Made by a program: the position numbers and the translations under genes. Below the pieces are notes generated by a model. The model saw only the letters and a program-made list of their open reading frames with translations, had not been told where the DNA came from and ran no database searches. DNA of 64,000 nt, taken from contig CM035420.1 in assembly GCA_020310875.1 (NCBI GenBank), positions 186,011,880 to 186,075,879 of the forward strand, in the 5' to 3' direction. The stretch comes from Ceratopteris richardii. Lineage: Eukaryota; Streptophyta; Polypodiopsida; Polypodiales; Pteridaceae. This document shows, in pieces, positions 56,011-64,000 of this stretch (the stretch's first letter is position 1; each line of letters begins with the position of its first letter).

Positions 56011-56865
56011 TCATTCAGTGGTTGTATAGTTTCGATCAGTTGCATTCAACTGTCTACTGGCATAAGCAATTGGAAGATCCATATTACCTTCACCAGTAGG
56101 TTGTGCAAGTACACATCCAATAGCATAATTGGATGCATCTACATGGACATGGAATGGCTTGTTCCAATCTGGTGTGGTCAAGATTGGTGCTGAACATAAT
56201 CTTCGTTTGAGCTCCTTGAAAGAGTTCTCACATTCATCAGTCCACTCAAAGTTAGTTAGAAGAGCATATAGAGGCTTTGCAATGACGGCATACATGTGAA
56301 TGAACCGGCGGTAGTAACCACAATGCCCCATGAAGGCCTGTACCTCCTTGACATTCCTTGGCCTAGGTAGTTCTGCAATGGCTCTCACTTTCTCCTCATC
56401 TGTTGATATGCCATTCTTTGACACTATGTGCCCTAGGATCTTGTCTTGCCTGACCATGAAAACACACTTTTCTAGGTTCAAGCAGACTTGATATTCTCTA
56501 CATTTGTCAAAGATTTGTCTAAGTTCAGGTATATGGGTCTGTCTAAAGTTGGAATGAGCGCAAAGATCATCAACATAGACTTCCAAATTTTTCCTCAAGA
56601 ACTCTTTAAACACGTGGCACATCAGCCTCTGGAAGGTTGTAGGTGCATTGGTAAGCCCGAATGGCATTACCCGAAAAGCAAATATGCCCCACTCTGTGGC
56701 AAAAGCCGTCTTATGCTGATCTTTTGGTGCAATGGCTACTTGATTGTAGCCAGAGAACCCATCTAAGAAGTTGTACACTTCCTTGCCTGCTACCCTTTCT
56801 AATAGATGCTCAGTGATAGGAAGCGGATAACTATCCCTGATGGTGGCTGTGTTAACCTTCTTCAA
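56011..56865 (-). pseudogene. G2 reverse transcriptase and RNase H N-terminal part
   Basis: An open 284-codon block. Motifs in order: KKVNTATIRDSYPLP; FLDGFSGYNQVAI (catalytic D35); TAFATEWGIFAFRVMPFGLTNAPTTFQRLM; LEVYVDDLCAHS (YVDD 97-100); CLNLEKCVF; ILGHIVSKNGI; IAELPRPRNVKEVQAFMGHCGYYRRFI. Then connection and RNase H start: PFHVHVDASNYAIGCVLAQ (first RNase H Asp) and PIAYASRQLNATDRNYTTTE. The flanking stops on both sides are in frame (TGA at 56,871-56,869 and at about 56,009), so RT and RNase H were one continuous frame. All catalytic residues are present. Confidence 0.95.
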
Positions 56866-56868
56866 GTT

Positions 56869-57843
56869 AATTCATACACGTAATTTGCCATTCTTTTTGG
56901 GCACCACTACAATGGGGGAGACCCATTCACTGTGCTCAATTTCATAGATGAATCCAGCTTCAACCAAGCGATCTATCTCCTCTTTGATCTTGGCAGCATA
57001 GTTGTCATTGTATGTGTAGGGCTTTTGTTTAGAGGGTCTGGCATCTGAGGTCATGGGGATCGTGTGTGAGCATATGTCAGGGTCTAAACCCTTCAGGTCC
57101 TTGTAACTCCAAGCAAAAGCATCTCTATATTCCCTTAGCAACTCTATCAACTCTTGCTCTTCTTCTTCCGACAAGTCATGTCCTATGTAGGTGCATCTTT
57201 CTTCTCCCTCTTCTATGGCTATGACTATTTTCTTGGTGGTTTCCTTGCTATCATAGGCCTCTCCTGATTGTGCTTCGCGTTTAGGCATTCTTATCACGAC
57301 TCTCTTATCGTCTATCTCATATTTTTTAAAGTTTTCAGGGACCTCAAACAAGGATTCTTCTTCCTCCGGAGTGACTTTCTTCTTCTTCCTCTTCTTGCCT
57401 TTAGTTTTGGTGGTCACTTGGGTGGTTAATCTCATATCATTAGTGAGCTCTTCATGTCTCTGAGGGTAAACTTCTACCTCATAGAAGTATTCTTCCTCTG
57501 ATGCAAATGGTGGGTCCATAATGATTGACTCTAAGTCGGAGTCACTTGCATCCTCAAATGCATCAGGGCTAGGTTCGCATTCTTCTAAAACTGCGTCTCC
57601 CATGATTGGTTCTATTGAAAAGACTGAAATGTCATAGCCATCCTCATCACAGTGGGGTGTCCATTGTTCTTCATTGATGGCTACATCCATGGTTGCTAAA
57701 ATTTCAGCCCAACCGTGAGGCTCAAATTCTTCGTCAGGAAAAACTACAGGTGCATAGGCTGGGTCTTGAATTGATCTATGGGTTTCTCTTGCACCTACCT
57801 CTCTGGCTTTCTCTCTTCTTCTACTGCTACCTTGCACATCCAT
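56869..57843 (-). pseudogene. G2 pol linker and RT N-terminal segment
   Basis: Opens near 57,843 (MDVQGSSRRREKAREVG) and reads through a long acidic linker (DEEFEPHGWAEIL, CEPSPDAFEDASDSDLES) and a basic patch (KTKGKKRKKKKVTPEEEE). It then enters the gypsy RT entry region: LIELLREYRDAFAWSYKDLKGLDPDICSHTIPM, KQKPYTYNDNYAAKIKEEIDRLVEAGFIYE and SEWVSPIVVVPKKNGKLRV. It stops at TGA 56,871-56,869, in frame with RT. The start of the frame overlaps the end of PR1 with a shift, so the real polyprotein probably continued from PR1. Confidence 0.88.
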
Positions 57844-58577
57844 AAGTGGGTGTCTTCATGCATCCATGAGGATCCTGATCCTATGGAATGCACTGACTCA
57901 ATATCATCTTTGGCTCTATGGATGGGATTCCATTGAATGGGGGGTACATCTCTATGAGAGTAGTCCTTGAGATTGACTTTGGTTGTAACACCTAAGTGTT
58001 GCAAGTACAAAGAATTGGTGCCCCAATCCTGTACCACTTGCAACTGCGGCATAAATGGTCTTCCCAAAATCATCTCGTAGGCTTGGTTTTTGCTAAAGTC
58101 GCATATAGCAAAAGTATGTTCGAACTCTACACCACATGTAGTGAGAGTTATTCCTTCTAGCAATCCTAAGGGCCTCTCAATATGACCATCGGCCATTTGC
58201 AATTTCATTCTCGTCGGCCGGAGTGCTGGCTTGCCCCAACGCTTCCATAAGGAAGTGGTAGCAATTGCAACTCCTGCACCTGAGTCCAGAATTGCCTTGG
58301 TTATGTATCCCTCATGGGTAACTGGGAGATAGGTATTTCCTTCTTCGCCTTCACTCATGTCTCCTATCTTATCCAGTGGTATTTCTGGCACTGTTCTATG
58401 TGATCCCACCTGGGAACGCGATTTCGCTAGGTCTGGCACTTGTTTGGCTACGTGTTTCCACACTTCTGGCTTAACTTTGAGTAGCTCTTCTAAAGTGAGA
58501 TTGCACTGCACTTTAGTGTTCTTTACTACCTCAGTATTCCTAGGTATGATCGAATCTTCGTTTCTTATCATGACCAT
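57795..58577 (-). pseudogene. G2 aspartic protease (PR1)
   Basis: 260 codons. A helical N-terminal region (LTLEELLKVKPEVWKHVAK) is followed by the retropepsin domain: ITKAILDSGAGVAIATTSLW (D98-S-G100), LGLLEGITLTTCGVEF and MILGRPFMPQLQVVQDW. This is the position (after gag, before RT) where gypsy elements carry their protease, and it would cleave the polyprotein. It is one base out of frame with gag at about 58,575. Compare PR2 at 53,579-53,936, which has the same two motifs. Confidence 0.92.
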
Positions 58578-59640
58578 GGGTGCTCATGCAAGTTGACTTG
58601 GTTTCCCATGGGCCTGTGAAATGTGGTAGCTCTTGCAAGGAATTAGACTCAAAATCTAATCTCTCATGAGATTGGGCACTCTCCAGCTCTTCATAAATAG
58701 AAGAGATGTCTTGTGGGAATTGATCATGTGCATCATCCACAAGTTCAATGGGAGGAGGGACTTCACTTTCCTTTGCCCATTTCTCTTCTTGAATCTCTCT
58801 CAAGAACTCTGATGAATACCTATTCATAGAAGAAGAGGTGTCTGGTTCAGTGGAGTTAGGCACATAAGCTTCCTGGGGAGGAATGCTTATTCTATCTCTT
58901 GCACTTTCCTCAGCCTGGTAGGTGGCTCCGTTCCCAGACTTTGTAAGTAACCTCTCCAATCTATCCAATGGACCATCAAAATGCAATGGTGTCCTAGTGG
59001 AGCTAGAGCCATTGAACAAGCGGCTGGCTTCAAACATGGCTTGCGCCAATTCGACCATCTTAGCACAAAGCTTTGTTCACTCTAACTCTAGATCGGCTCT
59101 AGGGTAACATTTGTCATGATCTATCACGTTTGGCACTTCTTGGATTCTGGCCTGATATGCTTTAAGCATCATGTCTAGCTCCTCAGGAGTAGGATCAGCT
59201 AGGACTGATCCTACTCTGGGTGGTGGGTGGGCTATGTTTGGTGGATTAGAAAGTTGGGGAATGGAAGGTGATGGGTTGGAGGGAGATGGAAAGGGTGGTG
59301 GTGGGATAGTGTGAGAGTGGTTTTGAGATGTGAGTTCACTTATCTTTGCCTTGGTTTCTCTCAAGCTTTCTTCAAGTTCGCTCATTTTCTGTGACCAATG
59401 TCTTTTCATTCTCTCCCGGCTATCTCTCCAAGCTCTTGTCCTCTTCTTGGTTAGGCTCTCTATCTCACTAACCTCAGAACTCCTTTCCTGTCCTACTCCT
59501 TGGGTTTGCTGCAAGGCTTGAGCTCTAGTGACCACATGCACGGGGGTTGTGGAAGTTATACTTCCCGTAGAGTCTACCACTAACCCAATGACGTTGATAT
59601 GAGTGATTTTTGGTAGGTTATTGGGGTTCTTCGGGCAATC
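58540..59640 (-). pseudogene. G2 gag C-terminal linker
   Basis: Same frame as the knuckle region, with one TGA at 59,079-59,077. It contains a coiled-coil-like charged segment (RERMKRHWSQKMSELEESLRE), a proline-rich stretch (PPPPFPSPSNPSPSIPQ), and acidic Ser/Glu-rich sequence down to 58,540. I know no standard domain for it. It lies between the knuckles and PR1, which is longer than usual for gypsy gag. Confidence 0.75.
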
Positions 59641-60430
59641 TCATAAGAGATGCTCTTTCCCGCAATCTTGACAAAAGCCCTGAATTGTCACTGGTTGGGG
59701 TTGTGTAGGGGCAGGCAGTGGACAATCATGTATGAGGTGATCTCCCTGACATCTGAAGCAAGGTCCTCTAGGAAATGGCGGTCGTACCTACCTAGGTTGA
59801 GTTCTAGAGTTAGGGTTTGTGTACATGACATTAGCATACTCAGGCTCCCCACTATTTTCACTTGGGTCCTCATAATAGTATGGCTCGTTATGCTTGGGTG
59901 ACTGCATGTAGTAAGCCTGTGGGCTGTCAATATGTGTGGAGTCAAAACTATGGTCACTTGGATCACTGTCTGATAGCAACGGTGTGACTGTGACTATGGC
60001 TTGGTTCAGATTTTCTTCAGCAGATGCATATTTCACTAGGATTACATTGGTTGGAGCAGGGAGTTGTTGCGCTAACACGGGTTGAGGTCTCTGCTGCCCT
60101 TGATAAGGTGGCTGATAAGGTTGTTGTGGTCTACCGTATTGCTGTGGTGTGTATTGATTCTGGTATCTACCCTGTTGTGGATATGGATGAGGGTAATTTT
60201 GCCTGACAGTTTGTTTGTTATAAGGGCAGGCTTGTGCAGTGTGGTTGGTGTACCTTCGCTCTATGGTGCAGTACTGGCTACTAGGATTCACTTGGGGTTG
60301 TGCCATCATGGGACATACGCTTGCCATATGGTCACCTCCACAAGTATAGCATCGCTTAATTGGGGCAAACCTTGGAATTTGTTTGCTAGAGACTGTTGAG
60401 GGTTCTAGTGGTTCAACACAACATCTAACT
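59630..60430 (-). pseudogene. G2 gag nucleocapsid region with three atypical zinc knuckles
   Basis: Minus-strand frame with stops near 59,788 and inside the third knuckle. Knuckles: CYTCGGDHMASVC (60,351-60,313), CFRCQGDHLIHDC (59,760-59,722) and CQDCGKEHLL.DC (59,673-59,635, one stop). All three have CX2CX3HX4C spacing, one residue shorter than the usual CX2CX4HX4C. A fourth, irregular Cys/His cluster (YCTIERRYTNHTAQACPY) follows the first knuckle. A long Gln/Pro/Tyr-rich linker (YPQQGRYQNQYTPQQYGRPQ) lies between. Nucleic-acid binding is expected. The capsid domain is not present upstream. Sequence before about 60,430 is non-coding. Confidence 0.85.
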
Positions 60431-61089
60431 AAAGAGAAAAATCAGTATTACTCACTTCTCCATTTGCACTAGTCTTCATTCACAGAGATTCCACCTGATT
60501 CATATTTGAAAGTTCACCGTAATTCTTCCATTTCGGTAACTTTCCGGTAACTTTACGGTAATTTTCTGGTAACTTTACCAATTTCAGAATTACGCAGTCA
60601 TGTTTCATATTTACACATTTCAAAGGTTAACAAATTTCTTACACACTCACAGACACACAAGTTTCAATGCGCTATTATACAGGTATTTTGAATCTCTTTA
60701 TTGACTTAGTGGAAATTGAAGGTTACAAATAAGAACTCTTGTCTCACAAAAATTTCTGTTCTTTCTTAAATTGACTTAACACCGCAACTACAGATTTGTA
60801 AATCTTAGAACTTCATAAACCATACTTGACCACACTAATTCCTTAATTACTGTATCTGTTCTTCAATTTGCTGCTCTTGCTTTGTAATTACACAAACTAA
60901 ATCTTTTTCATACTTGGACACAAAGCATGTCTGAACCTGTTCATGCTGAAGCTTAAACATACTGAGCCAACGACTTTGGAAAACATTCCAAATGTCCTGA
61001 ACATACTTATGAAGTTGCTACTTCAATAATCCTATATCCGACCTCGTCATTAATGTAGCATCTAACTCCACATCTTCATCTGCTAACAT
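60431..61089. other. Non-coding gap between G2 gag and the coiled-coil ORF
   Basis: No gene seen. A short tandem motif GGTAACTTT/CGGTAA recurs four times at about 60,534-60,580. The minus strand has TTTTTCTCTTTAG just before the gag frame (about 60,445-60,430), which looks like a splice acceptor. LTR ends of G2 or G3 could lie here, but I could not define any. Confidence 0.45.
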
Positions 61090-62589
61090 CTACTTTTCCA
61101 ACTCCTGCAAAACTTGTATTCTCGAATGAAGAATCATTTGTTCCTTCTGCAAAGTAGCATTAAGTACTGAAAAATCCATAATCTCTTTTTGAATCTGTAC
61201 TTGCACAGACTTCTGCCACTCTTCAAATTCATGCATAGAACGCTTTATACTAGACAACTCCATCACATATTGCATCTTGTCCTTTTGCAATTCCTTCAAC
61301 ATTCGTACCTTCTCATCCAACGCTTCCTGAAGTGTTTTAGCCTTCTTCTGTAAAGACTGATAATCATCCTCATTAATAAGTACTTTTGTCTGCTCGTGCT
61401 TAGACAATCTTTCTTCTTGCAAAACTAAAAAATCAGAAATTTCCTGCAACCTCTTCTTCAAACCTGGTACATCATAATCTGTTGTGTTAATTGATTGGTG
61501 CATAACATCCTTCGACATTTTCTCACCTACTACTTGCAGCTGTTCCTCCACTCTTCTCTTTTTAAACAACTTAAAAACTGTTCCGAGTGCTTTCAGATGC
61601 TCAACACTATCTGGCACTTGCAACAAAATATCCTCTTGTATCCCTGCTTCTCGTACATCAGGTTGAATCATCTGAATAACCGGTTTCAGCTCTTGTGCAG
61701 TATATCCTGCACGGAGAAGATCTTCACACATCTCTGAAGGTCTATCCATTACCTCTTTCGCTGCTAGCTGCTCCTGCTCTCGACTCATCAACTCGTGACC
61801 ATGAAGCTTTATCTCCTTGGGCCATACCATCTTCTGACCATCGACTAGCTGCACGAACTCAAATAATGCGGCTAAATATGCTGATAGCCTACTATTTGAT
61901 TGCGTTTTACGCCTATCACCAACAAATATTGCAATCACCCAATGAGCCCAACTTACTTTTCCATCTGCCTGTGCATAAGCCAAAGGTGCAAAATTCTCTT
62001 TGGACATATAATCATATTTGAGAATAAAACACAACCTTTCCAAATACCATTTTAACTGCTCCCTTCGAACATAACTTGCGTTCTTCATCATGTAGTATTG
62101 TCGTCCGCCTTCTTTGGGTCCAAAATCTTTCTTCATGGCCTCCTCCGAACACTTTGGGATGACTACATCATCGTACATAGGCAACTGAAATAATTCTGCA
62201 ACTAATTCCGGTGAAAATTTTACCTGAAGTGCTAACTGAGCCTTCGTTTTCCAAATGATTTCCAGCTGGCTCTTTGCATAATAATTGCATCTCCAACGCG
62301 CCCACGACAACGTAGCGAACTGAAATAACCCAATCCTTCTGAGCCAATTCTCATTAAGAGAAGACTGTATATCAATTTCCACTTTAAAGTCTGTGAATGG
62401 CTCCATAAGCGTTTGCACGAACTTAGTCGATGTAGATGGCGTCGATATTTCCTCTTCATCCTACTGTATCGAACTACTACTTTCCTCCATAGTAGTTTCT
62501 TCTTTTTGCATTACAACTTCTCTCTTGCGCATACTTCCTCTCATGACTCCTGATTCAGACACCAACACAGAAGACGCAGGAAAAGGCAT
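61090..62589 (-). pseudogene. Unrecognised coiled-coil protein ORF, one stop
   Basis: I do not recognise this protein. The ATG at 62,589 (MPFPASSVLVSESG) gives 42 codons, then TAG at about 62,463. The same frame is then open from about 62,460 to 61,090 (442 codons from 62,418). The N-terminal half is globular and rich in aromatics (FATLSWARWRCNYYAKSQLE, FSPELVAELFQLP, YVRREQLKWYLERLCF, WAHWVIAIFVGD). The C-terminal ~160 residues are a predicted coiled coil (heptad-like KRLQEISDFLVLQEERL, KAKTLQEALDEKVRML). The FSPELVAELFQLP pattern faintly recalls the N-terminal domain found in plant transposon-associated gag-like proteins. It is either an extra 3' ORF of G3 or a displaced 5' ORF of G2. Confidence 0.6.
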
Positions 62590-62649
62590 TATCTTGGAAG
62601 CCTTTAAATAGAACTGAAAATATCCGTTCCACAAGTGCGAATGCTTGAA

Positions 62650-63441
62650 CTACCACTGACTGCAATGATGGACGTACTTACGCACGTAACACTTCATACA
62701 ACAGAATAATATTGTAGTATAGAATACCATAAACATCATCATCAGTCGGTTGCCCCGCATATCCATAACCCACTTAACAAATCTTCTACACATGCCAGAA
62801 GAATCATGGAACTGAACACTCATGAGCACTTCAAGAATAAGAAATTGATATTTAAATTCCTCAATACTACATTGTGTAATGCAAAAACTTCCAATCATAC
62901 AATTCCGACAAATTGTATTTTGCAAGATAATAATTGATTGAATACTAGCTTTCTTTTCATATTCCCCTCGATATCTCTGCTCCTTATATGTCTGCTGACT
63001 CGTAATACGTAGTATAATAATTTCCAACACCTCATTACTTGCAGACCCGAAATATCCTTTAGTTTGTACTCCCTGATCCAGTAACGCTTCCTTATCAATC
63101 TTTGGCCTTGGGCTAACCCCTAGCACACCGTTGAATGGCAACTGTAGACAGAGTCCCCATTGTAATCGTAAAAACTTACTTAATGTAGTTTTGGACCAAC
63201 ATGAGGTCAAAAAACACTTCACCACAGATAAAAATGTAGAAAAATAAACTCTTTTACTGCGATGATCACAAACATTGCTGAAGTGAAGTTCTGGATTATG
63301 GACTACTTGCACCACATTAGCGGATAACCAGTCCAAATGTGGCGGTTTCCCTTGAAATAATTTTAGCCTAAATCCATTTACTGGTTTGTCCATCCATGTA
63401 CCAAACACATCTGCTACTCGAAAAGTGCCTTGACCCAAATC
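62650..63441 (-). pseudogene. G3 integrase C-terminal tail with a long in-frame extension
   Basis: It follows the integrase frame after a TAG at 63,444-63,442. The first ~45 residues are the gypsy integrase tail (DLGQGTFRVADVFGTWMDKPVNGFRLKLF). The frame then stays open for another ~215 codons with no motif I recognise. Visible in the extension are a hydrophobic stretch near the end (MMMFMVFYTTILFCCMKCYV, a possible membrane segment) and several Cys. Such a long open frame in AT-rich DNA is unlikely by chance, but it could simply be a neutral read-through. The coiled-coil ORF starts about 60 bp further on. Confidence 0.55.
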
Positions 63442-64000
63442 CTACACAATCTGATATGGGCCCCTGTATCTCAATGTAAGCTTTCTTGGATGAGGTCCTA
63501 GCTTAGAATTATACACCATCACCCAATCACCTTCTTTAAATAATTTAAACTTCACATTCTGGTTTACCCAAGCCTGTCTCCACCTTTGAATCACCTCCGT
63601 AATATATGCACTTATCAAATAATCCTCCTCAATCTGTAAAAGATATTTACTCCTGTGTTTAACCGATAGCTCAGGCGACATTTTCTCTATCGTAATCCGC
63701 AAACTTGGAACTACAAACTCCATAGGTACTACTGCCTCCAATCCATATACCAATCGGAAAGGTGTCATACCTGTTGTCACTTTAAATGCTGTTCTGAATG
63801 ACCACAAAGCTGAGTCAAGAAACAAATCCCAATTTTTCTAATTTTCATGCACTAATTTTTTAAGAATACGCATTAAAGTTTTATTTGTGCTTTTTGCCTG
63901 CCCATTCGCTTGAGGATGATAGGCTGTAGTCTTTTTGTGCAAGATTAAATGAATCCTTGTTAACTCTGAAATCACCTCATTCAGGAAATGAGTACCTCTG
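63442..64000 (-). pseudogene. G3: Ty3/gypsy integrase, C-terminal half (cut by window edge)
   Basis: Minus strand from the right edge: GTHFLNEVISELTRIH, then YHPQANGQAKSTNKTLMRILKKL, a TAG near 63,840, LWSFRTAFKVTTGMTPFRLVYGLEAVVPMEFVVPSLRI, WVNQNVKFKLFKEGDWVMVYN and LTLRYRGPYQIV. This is a gypsy integrase. The catalytic Glu of NGQAES is Lys here (codon 63,894-63,892). It is a different lineage from G2 (different tail and no PR2 seen). The first part of pol lies beyond the window. Confidence 0.9.

Larger units (their letters stand above)
53480..60430 (-). mobile_element. G2: Ty3/gypsy element with unusual domain order
   Basis: Minus-strand gypsy element. From right to left: gag C-terminal part with three zinc knuckles, a long charged linker, protease (PR1), RT, RNase H, two tandem linker-plus-H2C2 modules, integrase core, integrase C-terminal tail, and a second aspartic-protease-like domain (PR2). 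Gag N-terminal capsid sequence and both LTRs were not found, so the right end at about 60,430 is probably a truncation or an unrecognised junction. About eight stops or frameshifts are spread over 7 kb, which makes it fairly well preserved. RT-before-integrase order places it in Ty3/gypsy. Confidence 0.88.

Noticed and set aside
62650..62900. Calling an env-like gene in the G3 extension
   Set aside because: One hydrophobic stretch alone is not enough; there is no signal peptide, separate start or splice signal.

Overview
The window looks like intergenic DNA from the nuclear genome of a large-genome vascular plant, probably a seed plant and possibly a gymnosperm (the last point is inference only). 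It is AT-rich and has no intact host gene that I can defend. It is filled with Ty1/copia and Ty3/gypsy retrotransposons in several states of decay, one near full-length L1-type LINE, short introns of plant type in relic coding blocks, and long TA/TG microsatellites. Nothing in it is bacterial or organellar.

Layout, left to right. 1-2.8 kb: 3' half of a decayed copia element on the + strand (C1). 2.9-3.8 kb: an unrecognised broken coding block (U2) with a plausible 68-bp intron. 4.09-10.54 kb: an L1-type LINE on the + strand, framed by a perfect 15-bp target duplication, with a tRNA-like head at its 5' end. 10.8-11.15 kb: two related hairpins. 11.2-17.8 kb: an unrecognised multi-block coding relic (U1, - strand) split by a copia element (C2, 11,918-16,353). 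18.37-27.22 kb: copia element C3 (+, duplication TGCTA), whose reverse transcriptase is interrupted by another copia element, C3in (22,566-25,343, duplication GGGCT). 27.42-39.29 kb: copia element C4 (-), whose leader is interrupted by the well-preserved copia element C5 (+, 32,443-38,876, duplication AAAAA).

39.3-49.4 kb is a scrambled block. Copia element A sits inside the integrase of a related element B. The last part of A and of B lies in opposite orientation to the rest, next to a gypsy 3' half (G1), which suggests an inversion of about 39.30-43.29 kb. 49.4-53.4 kb is non-coding and microsatellite-rich. 53.5-60.4 kb is a gypsy element on the - strand (G2). 60.4-64 kb holds a long coiled-coil ORF and the 3' part of a second gypsy pol (G3), also on the - strand.

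The most unusual content is in G2. Its gag carries three zinc knuckles with CX2CX3HX4C spacing instead of the standard CX2CX4HX4C. Between RNase H and integrase it has two tandem copies of a roughly 110-residue linker plus H2C2 zinc-binding module. Downstream of the integrase C-terminus, in what was one reading frame, it has a second aspartic-protease-like domain with its own DSG motif. The apparent order is gag - PR1 - RT - RNase H - ZB1 - ZB2 - IN - PR2. I do not know this arrangement as a described Ty3/gypsy lineage, but no search was possible here.

All coding entries are transposon genes or relics. Almost all carry stops or frameshifts, so I have typed most of them as pseudogenes. Element names (C1, C2, C3, C3in, C4, C5, A, B, G1, G2, G3, U1, U2) are local labels used for cross-reference.
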